From Xenorhabdus stockiae (GTDB lineage: Bacteria > Pseudomonadota > Gammaproteobacteria > Enterobacterales > Enterobacteriaceae), in assembly GCF_002632825.1 (NCBI RefSeq), contig NZ_NJAJ01000019.1:31365-95364 (forward strand): a DNA stretch of 64,000 nt, given 5' to 3'. Position 1 is the first letter of the stretch, and each line of letters opens with the position of its first letter. Both the position numbers and the translations under genes were made by a program. A model generated the notes under the pieces. It was given only the letters and a program-made list of their open reading frames with translations, searched no databases and was not told the DNA's origin. This document shows positions 8,201 through 16,749 of this stretch, in pieces.

Positions 8201-8941
8201 TCATCCAACGATATAGGTCAATAACTGTTGTTGCGGCATCAGAACAAAATTTCCGTGAAACAGAGATCCGGCCTGATAATCATCAGTGAGTGTTTTCAGC
8301 AATTTTATGGTCACAGTGTGATGAATACAGTCAACTTCCACAATTTCTGCCGCATGGAAATCAAAAAATTGCTTCACATGGGGGTAAAGCGCTTTATAAA
8401 GACTTTCCTTGATGGAAAAGGCAAGTGTGAATGCCTGAATAAAAGTAAGCGGAGATTTTGCCAGTAATTCTTTCTCAGTTTCATTGATAATACTGGCTGA
8501 AACACTATCAATAGTTTCCTGTTTTATCTCTTTTTCGATATCAATCCCCACCCATTGATATTTATCACTTGAAGCCGCGAAAACAACAGCGCAGTTGGTT
8601 GAGTGAGAGATTGAGCCACAAATTCTTTCAGGCCAGATAGGAGAACGATCCTGAGCTGATTCCACCTGAAATTCAGGGTATCCCATGTTATTTAATATAT
8701 TACAGGCACAGTAACGGGCAGCCAGATATTCCGCCCGACGTTTAGTGACAGCATTTCGCAATCGTTCAGGGTAGGTCACGCCATACTCAGTAAATAAATC
8801 ATCCCGATAGCTGCCTTGAGTGAAATAAGCCAACATAATCTGGATATCTGGATGCCCTGATAGTAAGCCCTTTTGTATCGCAGTGAAAAAGGGGTCATTG
8901 ATGGCAGTTGTCTGTACAGGGGTAAAAGTAATTTCTTTCAT
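8201..8941 (-). CDS. 4'-phosphopantetheinyl transferase (EntD/NgrA-like)
   Basis: A 246-residue Sfp/EntD-type enzyme that moves phosphopantetheine from CoA to the carrier domains of peptide synthetases and polyketide synthases. Seen motifs are RRAEYLAARYCA (CoA-binding helix, about residues 68-79), WPERICGSISHS, the magnesium-binding VGIDIE (about 131-136) and FSIKESLYKALYP (about 172-184). In Photorhabdus and Xenorhabdus the NgrA enzyme activates many secondary-metabolite synthases and is needed for nematode symbiosis; this gene could be its orthologue, but the sequence alone does not prove that. It is divergent from galE, and no siderophore genes lie nearby. Confidence 0.9.
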   Translation of the reverse strand: MKEITFTPVQTTAINDPFFTAIQKGLLSGHPDIQIMLAYFTQGSYRDDLFTEYGVTYPERLRNAVTKRRAEYLAARYCACNILNNMGYPEFQVESAQDRSPIWPERICGSISHSTNCAVVFAASSDKYQWVGIDIEKEIKQETIDSVSASIINETEKELLAKSPLTFIQAFTLAFSIKESLYKALYPHVKQFFDFHAAEIVEVDCIHHTVTIKLLKTLTDDYQAGSLFHGNFVLMPQQQLLTYIVG

Positions 8942-9030
8942 TATTGTTCATCGGAAATGTGGATAAAGACAATTTTGCCACATTTAGTTTTAGTTCACTA
9001 AATGGTTAACTCTTTTTATACTGTACTTCG

Positions 9031-9074
9031 ACCAATAAGAACAGGGATCTGAAAACAGGGCGTATCTTATTGGT
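9031..9074. promoter_or_regulatory. Perfect inverted repeat upstream of galE
   Basis: ACCAATAAGA at 9031-9040 (core) recurs as its exact reverse complement at 9065-9074, with a 24-base spacer, between the divergent phosphopantetheinyl transferase and galE. Half sites this far apart (about three helical turns) suit a looped pair of operator sites or a hairpin in the galE leader. It does not match the E. coli GalR operator. Confidence 0.45.
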
Positions 9075-9117
9075 TGAATAACTGTTTGATTCAGTCCAAT
9101 TTAAAAAAGAGGTAAAT

Positions 9118-10137
9118 GTGGAAATATTAGTGACAGGTGGGATGGGATATATTGGTAGCCATACCTGCGTCCAGATGATTGAAGCAGGGATGACGCCGAT
9201 TATTGTCGATAACCTGTGTAATGCCAGTCAGGAAGTTCTGGCCCGCATTGAAGCGCTGACGGGTATCAGGCCACTATTTTATCAGGGGGATATTCGTGAT
9301 GAAGCCTTCCTTGATTCTGTTTTTTCCCGTCACTCTATAGCGTCCGTTATCCACTTTGCCGGTCTGAAAGCGGTTGGCGAATCAGTCGAAAAACCCCTTG
9401 AATATTATGATAATAATGTCAACGGTACATTAGTGTTAGTGCGCAGCATGCACAAAGCAGGAGTAAAAAGCATTATTTTCAGCTCATCGGCAACGGTATA
9501 TGGCGATCCTGAAATTGTTCCGATTACTGAACAGTCTGCGGTAGGTAATACCACCAATCCTTACGGTACAAGTAAATATATGGTTGAGCGCTGCCTGTCT
9601 GATTTCCATCATGCGGAAAGTGACTGGTCAGTCGTATTATTACGTTATTTCAATCCGGTAGGCGCACATCCATCAGGTACGATGGGAGAAGATCCTCAGG
9701 GCATTCCTAATAATTTAATGCCATATATTGCTCAGGTAGCGGTAGGTCGTCGAGAAAAACTGTCTGTTTATGGCGATGATTATCCTACTCCGGATGGAAC
9801 AGGCGTCCGCGATTATATCCATGTGATGGATCTGGCTGATGGTCATATTGCGGCACTGAATGCAGTCGGTAAAAAATCTGGTCTGCATATCTATAACTTG
9901 GGAACAGGAACAGGTACAAGCGTACTGGATATGGTGGCCGCATTCGGTCAGGCATGTGGTAAACCGGTTCCTTATGAAATTTGCCCTCGTCGCCCGGGCG
10001 ATATTGCAGAATGCTGGTCAAGTCCTGAAAAAGCTGAGCGCGAACTGGGCTGGAAAGCAAGCCGCACTATTGTGGAAATGACCGAAGATGCATGGCGCTG
10101 GCAGTCTCAAAATCCTAATGGTTATAAAGCAGGATAA
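9118..10137 (+). CDS. galE: UDP-glucose 4-epimerase
   Basis: A 339-residue short-chain dehydrogenase/reductase that interconverts UDP-galactose and UDP-glucose in the Leloir pathway. The NAD-binding GGMGYIGSH sits at the N-terminus, the catalytic Ser lies in SSSATVYGD (about residue 123) and the Tyr-x-x-x-Lys pair in YGTSKYMVE (about 149-153). Length matches E. coli GalE (338). The start is GTG at 9118, preceded by AAAGAGGT at 9105-9112. It is the first gene of galE-galT-galK; galM is not in the cluster, and the product is also needed for surface polysaccharides. Confidence 0.97.
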   Translation: MEILVTGGMGYIGSHTCVQMIEAGMTPIIVDNLCNASQEVLARIEALTGIRPLFYQGDIRDEAFLDSVFSRHSIASVIHFAGLKAVGESVEKPLEYYDNNVNGTLVLVRSMHKAGVKSIIFSSSATVYGDPEIVPITEQSAVGNTTNPYGTSKYMVERCLSDFHHAESDWSVVLLRYFNPVGAHPSGTMGEDPQGIPNNLMPYIAQVAVGRREKLSVYGDDYPTPDGTGVRDYIHVMDLADGHIAALNAVGKKSGLHIYNLGTGTGTSVLDMVAAFGQACGKPVPYEICPRRPGDIAECWSSPEKAERELGWKASRTIVEMTEDAWRWQSQNPNGYKAG

Positions 10138-10184
10138 TACGCACTTGGTGCTTTAATCGCATCATACAGACATAGCAGCTACAC

Positions 10185-10206
10185 GGGCATAAAGGTATTT
10201 ATGCCC
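10185..10206 (+). other. Intercistronic hairpin galE-galT
   Basis: A perfect 9-bp stem (10185-10193 with 10198-10206) and a 4-base loop lies in the 127-base gap between galE and galT. There is no T tract, so it is not a classical terminator. It could stabilise the upstream galE message or slow readthrough. In E. coli the corresponding gap is only a few bases. Confidence 0.6.
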
Positions 10207-10264
10207 ATCGATTCATGTACCGTTCATGAGTACAGGGATTGACACCTGAATGAGCATTTAGGTT

Positions 10265-11317
10265 ATGTCAAAAATGCAATTTAATCAGGCTGATTATCCA
10301 CACAGGCGCTATAACCCTTTAACAGGGCAGTGGGTAATTATCTCACCACATAGGCTGAAACGACCGTGGATTGAGGTAGAGAAACCATTACAGCCTCCTG
10401 TATCTCCAGTTTACGATAAACAGTGTGCTCTATGCCCGAATAACACGCGTGCCTCAGGGGATATTAATCCTGATTATCAGGATATCTACGTATTTCAGAA
10501 CGATTATTCAGCCTTATTGCCGGAAACTCCTGTTGTCGCCACTACTGACGATCCGCTGTTTATAAGTCAACCGGCAAGAGGAACCTGCTGCGTTATCTGC
10601 TTTTCACCAAACCACAGTAAAACCTTTCCTGAATTATCTCTGACAAATATCCGCCGTATTATTGATGTCTGGAACAGTCAAATAGAAGAACTTGGACAAC
10701 GCTATATCTGGGTTCAGGTATTTGAGAATAAAGGGGAGATGATGGGGTGTTCCCAGCCTCATCCACACGGACAAATATGGGCCAGTGATTTTCTGCCTAA
10801 TGAGCTGGTTCGCAAAGATGAGTTACTGAGGCAATATTATGATCAGCATGGCGCTAATTTATTACTGGATTATGCCAGAGCTGAACAGAAAAACGGTGTG
10901 CGCACAGTCGTGGATACCAAATACTGGCTGGCTGTTGTGCCTTATTGGGCGGTGTGGCCGTTTGAAACAATGTTGTTGCCGAAAAGCCCTATCCGGCGTA
11001 TGAATGAACTGACAGAAGTGCAGCGTGAAGACCTGGCCGTTGCGATGAAAAAACTGACCAGCCGATACGATAACCTGTTCCAATGCTCCTTTCCTTATTC
11101 TATGGGCTGGCATTTCGCTCCTTTTTTTACCAATAAACAGGCCGATATTGAGCACTGGCAGTTACATGCGTTGTTTTATCCGCCATTATTGCGTTCTGCA
11201 ACTATCCGTAAATTTTTAGTGGGTTATGAGATGCTGGCTGAATCCCAGCGCGATCTGACACCGGAACAGGCTGCACAACGGCTGCGGGATGTCAGTGATG
11301 TTCATTTCAGGAGTTGA
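10265..11317 (+). CDS. galT: Galactose-1-phosphate uridylyltransferase
   Basis: A 350-residue HIT-superfamily enzyme that exchanges UMP between UDP-glucose and galactose-1-phosphate. The nucleophile motif HPHGQ ([10 protein letters not shown], about residues 160-170) is intact, as are the zinc-site residues in the CALCPNNTR region (about 53-61). Length fits E. coli GalT (348). The ribosome site before 10265 is weak (AGG only three bases away), and an ATG at 10274 is an alternative start. It is followed by galK after 35 bases. Confidence 0.96.
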   Translation: MSKMQFNQADYPHRRYNPLTGQWVIISPHRLKRPWIEVEKPLQPPVSPVYDKQCALCPNNTRASGDINPDYQDIYVFQNDYSALLPETPVVATTDDPLFISQPARGTCCVICFSPNHSKTFPELSLTNIRRIIDVWNSQIEELGQRYIWVQVFENKGEMMGCSQPHPHGQIWASDFLPNELVRKDELLRQYYDQHGANLLLDYARAEQKNGVRTVVDTKYWLAVVPYWAVWPFETMLLPKSPIRRMNELTEVQREDLAVAMKKLTSRYDNLFQCSFPYSMGWHFAPFFTNKQADIEHWQLHALFYPPLLRSATIRKFLVGYEMLAESQRDLTPEQAAQRLRDVSDVHFRS

Positions 11318-11352
11318 AATCCCTGATACAGCATTTTACGAGGAGCGCGGTG

Positions 11353-12516
11353 ATGAAGGCATTAATTCAAAAAGTCACTGAATCTTTTAATGTAGTTTTT
11401 CACTCTTCACCGACTCATTTTTTTCAGGCTCCCGGACGGGTGAATTTAATTGGCGAACATACCGACTATAACGAGGGGTTTGTCTTACCCTGTGCGATTG
11501 ATTATCAGACGGTAGCTGCTGCTGCCAAACGCGATGATACGCTGATCCGGGTGATTGCTGTTGATTATCAAAATGATCGTGATGAATTCGATCTCTCTAA
11601 GCCGATCCCTTTTCATCAGGATAAAATGTGGGCGAATTATATCCGCGGTGTGGTGGTGATGTTGATCCAACATGGTTACTCATTTGGTGGAATGGATATC
11701 GCAATAAGCGGGAATATCCCACAGGGGGCGGGTCTCAGCTCTTCGGCATCGCTGGAAGTGGTTATCGGCCTGACCATCAACGTGCTTTATCAGCTCGGCA
11801 TTAATCGGAAGTTGATTGCCGTTAATGGTCAGCAGGCCGAAAATCAATTTGTAGGTTGTAAATCCGGTGTCATGGATCAACTTATTTCAGCCTGCGGCGA
11901 AGAAGGTCACGCTTTGCTGATTGATTGCCGCACCCTTGAAATACAGGCTGTTCCGATGCCGGAAAATATCACTGTGATGATTATTAATTCCAATCGGCAG
12001 CGCGGTCTTGTAGACAGCGAATACAATATGCGGCGTCAGCAGTGCGAAGCAGCTGCCCGAATTCTCGGTGTCCGGGCATTGCGCGATGTCTCTATTCATG
12101 ATTTCAATGCGAAGCAGAAACAATTGGATGCTGTGCTTGCCAAACGAGCCCGCCACGTTATTACTGAAAATGCCCGGACTCAGGCTGCTGTTGCTGCTTT
12201 AAGGTCAGGAGACTTATCCCGCCTCAGCCAGCTTATGGCTGAATCTCACTTCTCTATGCGTGACGATTTTGAAATTACCGTCCATGAAATAGATGTGTTG
12301 GTGGAGATTGTGAAAAATGTTATTGGAGATCGGGGAGGTGTCCGTATGACAGGTGGTGGTTTTGGCGGCTGTATCGTTGTATTGCTTCCCTCTGATTTGG
12401 AGAGCGATGTGAGACAGGCCATCGAAAGTGAATACCAGATAAAAACTGGCCTGCAAGCGTCTATTTACATTTGTCAGGCAAGCAGGGGGGCAAGCCAGTT
12501 GATAAATCAGGCATAA
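11353..12516 (+). CDS. galK: Galactokinase
   Basis: A 387-residue GHMP kinase that phosphorylates galactose with ATP. All three family motifs are seen: [15 protein letters not shown] near residue 30, the ATP loop [14 protein letters not shown] near 125, and GGGFGGC near 335. The start at 11353 is chosen because GAGGAGC at 11340-11346 precedes it and the length then matches E. coli GalK (382); the frame is open back to 11314, inside the galT stop. This is the last gal gene; no mutarotase gene follows. Confidence 0.96.
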   Translation: MKALIQKVTESFNVVFHSSPTHFFQAPGRVNLIGEHTDYNEGFVLPCAIDYQTVAAAAKRDDTLIRVIAVDYQNDRDEFDLSKPIPFHQDKMWANYIRGVVVMLIQHGYSFGGMDIAISGNIPQGAGLSSSASLEVVIGLTINVLYQLGINRKLIAVNGQQAENQFVGCKSGVMDQLISACGEEGHALLIDCRTLEIQAVPMPENITVMIINSNRQRGLVDSEYNMRRQQCEAAARILGVRALRDVSIHDFNAKQKQLDAVLAKRARHVITENARTQAAVAALRSGDLSRLSQLMAESHFSMRDDFEITVHEIDVLVEIVKNVIGDRGGVRMTGGGFGGCIVVLLPSDLESDVRQAIESEYQIKTGLQASIYICQASRGASQLINQA

Positions 12517-12610
12517 ATGGCTGGCTTTTATTTTTGGTTAACTTATATTCAGGTTGAATCTGGGCATGAGTAAACATTTGTCTTATTTTTTTATAAAGAG
12601 GAGTGTTGTC

Positions 12611-13303
12611 TTGAATAGCAATCTGCAATACGAAGAATTACAACAACAATGGTCATCAGTTGATAGTTATCTAAAGAAGAGCCTGTTACATCCTGTATCT
12701 CATCTCGAACAAACCCTTGAATATAACGCCAGTCAGGGATTACCTGCCATTGATGTTTCCGCCCTGCAAGGGCAGTTTTTGATGATGATGGTTCAGATCA
12801 GCGGAGCAAAACGCATTCTCGAAATCGGCACGTTAGGTGGCTATAGTGCTCAATATATGGCCAAAGCATTACCCGATGATGGTTTACTCATCACGCTGGA
12901 AAAAAATCCCAAAATGGTACAGATTGCACGGCGTAATATCGAATTAGCTCAACTCACTCATAAGATTGAAGTTATCGAGGGAGATGCCAATGAGACTTTA
13001 CCAACGTTGAGTGAAAGAGCACCTTTCGATCTGATTTTTATTGATGCTGATAAACGGAGTAGCCAGATTTATCTCGATTGGGCAATTAAACTGGGTCGTC
13101 CGGGCAGTATTATCATCATGGATAATGTCGTTCGTGGCGGTGCAGTTATCCATGAGCAGCGTGATGAGTTCGCTGAAGGTATTCATCAGACACTGGATAA
13201 GATACTTAATCGTCCGGAAATCACCGTAACTGCTTTGCAGACGGTGGGGGAAAAAGGCTGGGATGGATTTGCATTGTTACGGATAAATGATGACGTGAAT
13301 TAA
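12611..13303 (+). CDS. O-methyltransferase family 3
   Basis: A 230-residue S-adenosylmethionine-dependent O-methyltransferase of the caffeoyl-CoA/catechol type. Motif I is LEIGTLGGYSAQYMA (about residues 65-79), the acidic residue follows in LITLEKNP, and the metal-binding Asp residues are in FIDADKRS and MDNVVRGG. A TTG start at 12611 is preferred because AAAGAGGAG at 12595-12603 lies seven bases before it; upstream in-frame starts at 12554 and 12566 lack a ribosome site. The acceptor is unknown; bacterial members act on small phenolics or antibiotic precursors. It lies 94 bases after galK. Confidence 0.85.
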   Translation: MNSNLQYEELQQQWSSVDSYLKKSLLHPVSHLEQTLEYNASQGLPAIDVSALQGQFLMMMVQISGAKRILEIGTLGGYSAQYMAKALPDDGLLITLEKNPKMVQIARRNIELAQLTHKIEVIEGDANETLPTLSERAPFDLIFIDADKRSSQIYLDWAIKLGRPGSIIIMDNVVRGGAVIHEQRDEFAEGIHQTLDKILNRPEITVTALQTVGEKGWDGFALLRINDDVN

Positions 13304-13338
13304 TTCGGGCAGGGTAATCCCCTTGTTACATTCCCTTT

Positions 13339-13390
13339 GGTAGATCCCTGCTGGTGGCACCGTCAGGCGTATTTCAGCCAGAGATCTACC
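13339..13390. repeat. Large imperfect inverted repeat
   Basis: GGTAGATC at 13339-13346 pairs with GATCTACC at 13383-13390, with further imperfect pairing inside. It sits in the convergent gap between the O-methyltransferase and the secreted-protein gene and may act as a structured terminator; it lies directly next to repeat copy 2. Confidence 0.55.
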
Positions 13391-13396
13391 GAGAAT

Positions 13397-13445
13397 TTTA
13401 CCTGTCGTCTTTCAGGCTGTCTTAAAGAAGCAACCTGAAATCCAT
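13397..13445. repeat. Dispersed palindromic intergenic repeat, copy 2
   Basis: Short version of the family: CCTGTCGTCTTTCAGG at the left and GAAGCAACCTGAAATCC at the right, with almost no middle. The arms can form a hairpin. It lies in a convergent gap. Confidence 0.65.
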
Positions 13446-13462
13446 TGGTCGCTGGCACTTCT

Positions 13463-13954
13463 TCAACTCCGGATTTTATGGATTTTTTCCTCTTTATTTG
13501 GTCCATTAATTACTTTGGCTTCCCTTGCTGACTGGCATGCCTTACGTTCATTTGATTCACGATCTTTAATCACTCTCGCCGTTTCATCTACAGTAGGAAG
13601 TGAAAACCCCATATCATCATAGGCTCCGAAACCGGTCAGATGGTAACTACTGAATGGGGCATCCACAGGAATACGGAATTCCTTTTTTTCTCCCGGTGCC
13701 AGTGAATCAAATGAATACACAATGAGTGATTGCGGGTCGCAGGTTGTATTAAGGGGTAAAATTGCCAGATATCCACCAGCCACAGGCTCATCTCCCTGAT
13801 TTTGCATTGTTCCCCCGACGAAGAATTGTCCTTTTGCTCCCAATCCCATGTGGAATAACAGGTGAGCTTCCCCTTGTGCCCACAGTACCGGGCTGAAAAA
13901 GCCACTTATCATTAATATCAATAACATTCTGTATGAGTAACTTCCCCGTTTCAT
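13463..13954 (-). CDS. Secreted hypothetical protein next to lipase
   Basis: A 163-residue protein with a clear Sec signal peptide (residues 1-26, hydrophobic core LLILMISGFFSPVL, likely cleavage after VLWA). The mature part reads as a small beta-rich domain with a Cys in NTTCDP, and the tail is basic and charged. No family is recognised. A very strong Shine-Dalgarno AAGGAGGAG precedes the ATG at 13954. It lies 53 bases downstream of the lipase gene on the same strand and is probably co-transcribed, so it could be a lipase partner, chaperone or immunity protein (inference). Confidence 0.75.
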   Translation of the reverse strand: MKRGSYSYRMLLILMISGFFSPVLWAQGEAHLLFHMGLGAKGQFFVGGTMQNQGDEPVAGGYLAILPLNTTCDPQSLIVYSFDSLAPGEKKEFRIPVDAPFSSYHLTGFGAYDDMGFSLPTVDETARVIKDRESNERKACQSAREAKVINGPNKEEKIHKIRS

Positions 13955-14007
13955 TGTCTCTCCTCCTTTACTGAATGATTGTATTCTGGCTCAGTGAATT
14001 GCCTATA

Positions 14008-14943
14008 TTACTGATTGGATGGTGGTGTCAGAGAGACACACTTTGCTGTTTTTTTTACATCTTCTGAGTCTGCGTCCTGAGGTTCATTGAGCAGTTTTTT
14101 GAACTGTTCAGGATCCAGCAGGGCGATATAACTGGTTAAATAATGGTTGCATCTCAGACTGTCAGTGATATTGAGGCCATCCGGTGCTTTAAGGATCGTT
14201 GATTTTGTCAGGGATTCATACTCCAGTATGAATGGAATATCAGGAGGCAGATGAGGCACCAGATCATTTTCATATCTGAATGTTTCATAGTTTGCAAAAT
14301 GGTTATCGATATAGTTAATAAATTCATGGTTACCGGCTTTTGGGCTGGCAAACAGGATCGCTTTGTGTTTATCGCCAAGCAAGGGAATATCTCTCATAAG
14401 ATAGGTCGCAATGACTGCGCCAAGGCTATGACCCAATATAGTGTATGCAGTATTGATACCGATGAATTGAGCAACCGCATTGGGAAATCTGAGGTGGCTG
14501 TAACTATCTTTCGATTCAGGCTCAACAATAGTCAGTTTCAGTGAATTATAAACACTATAAAATCCCATACTGACTTTTTGTTGGGGAGTATCAGCCCACG
14601 GTGAGGTGAAGACTGGTACGATATCATGTAATGCTTCAAACAGATTGGAGCTGTCGGTACCCCTGATAACAATGACATACTCTGCCGGCGTTTTTTTATT
14701 CTTAGCAATATATCCATAACAAACATGGTTAGGCAGCATAATTAAAAATTGCTGATTATTTTTGGGGTTTACGGAAAAAGAGAGGTCATTACCACTAATA
14801 TAAGCTACTAAATCCCAGCCATCTTCTGCTAAACGCGGGTCTGCGGGGGGAGTCGGATTATTGTAATACTGACTGTTCATCTCTGCTGCATACAGTATCA
14901 ATGATGCCTGTTGAGCTTCTTTGGTTAACATATTGTTATACAT
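14008..14943 (-). CDS. Class 3 lipase family protein
   Basis: A 311-residue alpha/beta hydrolase of the lipase class-3 type. The nucleophile elbow GHSLG places the catalytic Ser at residue 173; an upstream IVIRGTDSS motif (about 91-99) supplies the oxyanion region; Asp in YENDLVPHLPP and His in RCNHYLTS are the likely other catalytic residues. There is no signal peptide or membrane segment, so release would need another route such as type VI or lysis. GAGGAG stands before the start. The paired gene downstream encodes a periplasmic protein, which fits the effector-immunity layout of type VI lipases, but no vgrG or PAAR gene is nearby. Confidence 0.85.
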   Translation of the reverse strand: MYNNMLTKEAQQASLILYAAEMNSQYYNNPTPPADPRLAEDGWDLVAYISGNDLSFSVNPKNNQQFLIMLPNHVCYGYIAKNKKTPAEYVIVIRGTDSSNLFEALHDIVPVFTSPWADTPQQKVSMGFYSVYNSLKLTIVEPESKDSYSHLRFPNAVAQFIGINTAYTILGHSLGAVIATYLMRDIPLLGDKHKAILFASPKAGNHEFINYIDNHFANYETFRYENDLVPHLPPDIPFILEYESLTKSTILKAPDGLNITDSLRCNHYLTSYIALLDPEQFKKLLNEPQDADSEDVKKTAKCVSLTPPSNQ

Positions 14944-15358
14944 TATTATTAACTCCTCTTGATACCGCTCGTTTTTCCGGTGACCTTTTAGCTGTGTCGT
15001 TCCTTTTCATTCGCCGAGGCGCAACTGGAAATTCAGCGGGTATATTATTATTGGCTGTGTGTATCTGTCATTTTTGTTGTACTGCAATATCAAATTTTAT
15101 CAGCATAAAAAATACAGAAAGGATAATTTAAGCGTATATCATCCTGACAGGATTTCTGAGAATTTGAGTCATTGATATAACATTTTAGTTAAGAGTCTGT
15201 ATTAGAAAGTACTTACTATTGTTCAATATCGAATTAATTAATTACTTTTAGTTATATGTAGTTTTGATTTGTTCTTTTTAATCTATTGTCTAACGGCGTT
15301 ATTCTTCACGGATCTATAAGTCTTACTTTCAAATATTACTGAATATTAAGAGGCTAAT
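14944..15358. other. Intergenic region lipase / cystathionine beta-synthase
   Basis: AT-rich divergent region of 415 bases holding the promoters of both operons, plus repeat copy 3 at 14994-15045. Beyond that repeat I see no gene, RNA or clear operator; the part from 15130 to 15350 is very AT-rich. Confidence 0.4.
14994..15045. repeat. Dispersed palindromic intergenic repeat, copy 3
   Basis: The right arm GCAACTGGAAATTCAGCGGG runs into TATA and is well kept. The left arm (GTCGTTCCTTTTCATT) is degraded. This copy lies in a divergent gap, unlike copies 1, 2 and 4. Confidence 0.55.
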
Positions 15359-16729
15359 ATGTCTGCACCACGTTCGGTTCTGGAGTTGATCGGGAATACA
15401 CCGTTGCTGGAACTGACCCATCTGGATACCGGCCCATGCCAACTCTTTATTAAGCTAGAGAACCAGAATCCGGGCGGTTCTATTAAAGACAGAGTTGCAC
15501 TCTCAATGATTGAACAGGCAGAAAAACAGGGGTTACTGAAACCCGGTGGCACTATCATTGAAGCAACGGCTGGTAATACCGGTATTGGGTTAGCACTGGT
15601 TGCTGCCATGAAAGGTTATAAGCTGATACTGGTTGTACCGGATAAGATGAGCAGGGAAAAAATATATCACCTGAGAGCATTGGGAACGGATGTCCGTCTG
15701 ACCCGTTCTGATGTGGGTAAGGGGCATCCGGAATATTATCAGGATTATGCGTTGCGTCTGTCGAAGGAAATCAGTGGCGCGTATTACATTGATCAGTTTA
15801 ATAATGCATCTAATTCACTGGCTCATATGACAACGACCGGCCCTGAAATATGGCAGCAGATGGAACACGATGTAGATGCTGTTGTTGTTGGTGTGGGATC
15901 AGGCGGAACGCTTGGCGGTTTAAGCCAGTATTTCCGGGAAGTTTCTCCCGATACCCGATTTATTCTTGCTGATCCTAAAGGCTCTATTCTTGCTGATTAT
16001 GTTGAATATGGCCATTACGATGAGGCGGGAAGCTGGTTCGTTGAAGGGATTGGCGAGGATTTTATCCCACCGCTGGGGGATTTCTCTAATATTAGTCATG
16101 CTTACCGGATCGCCGATGCCGAAGCATTTTCTTGTGCAAGGGAGCTGCTTTTACAGGAAGGTGTTCTTGTTGGTTCATCTTCAGGCACGTTATTGTCTGC
16201 GGCATTACGCTATTGCCGGGCACAGAAAACACCAAAGCGTGTGGTAACTCTGGCTTGTGATAGTGGCAATAAATATTTATCCAAAATGTTTAATGACTAC
16301 TGGCTACTGGAACAAGGGCTGCGTTCACAGCAGAAAGAAAATGATTTAAGTGATTACGTGACATATCGCTACCGGGATGGCGCGACAGTTTTTGTTTCTC
16401 CACAGGATACCCTACAGATTGCTCATGGGCGAATGCGGTTGTATGACATTTCGCAACTCCCTGTACTCGATAATGACCAGATTGTCGGCATTATTGATGA
16501 GTGGGACTTGATGAATGCCATTCAGGCTGATTCTCATAATTTCTCTTTATCAGTCAGTCAGGCCATGACCAGCCAGGTTAAGACTCTCCATAAAAATGCA
16601 CCATTGGAGCAACTGGTTGCAACCTTTGATGCGGGTCATGTGGCGCTGATTGTTGATGATAATAAAAACTTTATTGGCCTTGTTACCCGTACTGATGTGC
16701 TGAACGCATGGCGTCAACAACTCAATTAA
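15359..16729 (+). CDS. Cystathionine beta-synthase
   Basis: A 456-residue pyridoxal-phosphate enzyme. The N-terminal fold-type-II domain (about 1-320) has the PLP lysine in NPGGSIKDRV (Lys43), the phosphate-cup motif GVGSGGTLGG and the substrate loop EATAGNTGIG. The C-terminal part (about 335-456) is a pair of CBS domains, absent from CysK and CysM, which identifies it as cystathionine beta-synthase: homocysteine plus serine (or O-acetylserine) gives cystathionine. There is no heme-binding N-terminal extension. It forms an operon with the cystathionine lyase that follows after 20 bases. Confidence 0.93.
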   Translation: MSAPRSVLELIGNTPLLELTHLDTGPCQLFIKLENQNPGGSIKDRVALSMIEQAEKQGLLKPGGTIIEATAGNTGIGLALVAAMKGYKLILVVPDKMSREKIYHLRALGTDVRLTRSDVGKGHPEYYQDYALRLSKEISGAYYIDQFNNASNSLAHMTTTGPEIWQQMEHDVDAVVVGVGSGGTLGGLSQYFREVSPDTRFILADPKGSILADYVEYGHYDEAGSWFVEGIGEDFIPPLGDFSNISHAYRIADAEAFSCARELLLQEGVLVGSSSGTLLSAALRYCRAQKTPKRVVTLACDSGNKYLSKMFNDYWLLEQGLRSQQKENDLSDYVTYRYRDGATVFVSPQDTLQIAHGRMRLYDISQLPVLDNDQIVGIIDEWDLMNAIQADSHNFSLSVSQAMTSQVKTLHKNAPLEQLVATFDAGHVALIVDDNKNFIGLVTRTDVLNAWRQQLN

Positions 16730-16749
16730 CCTATTTCAGGAATAACTTA

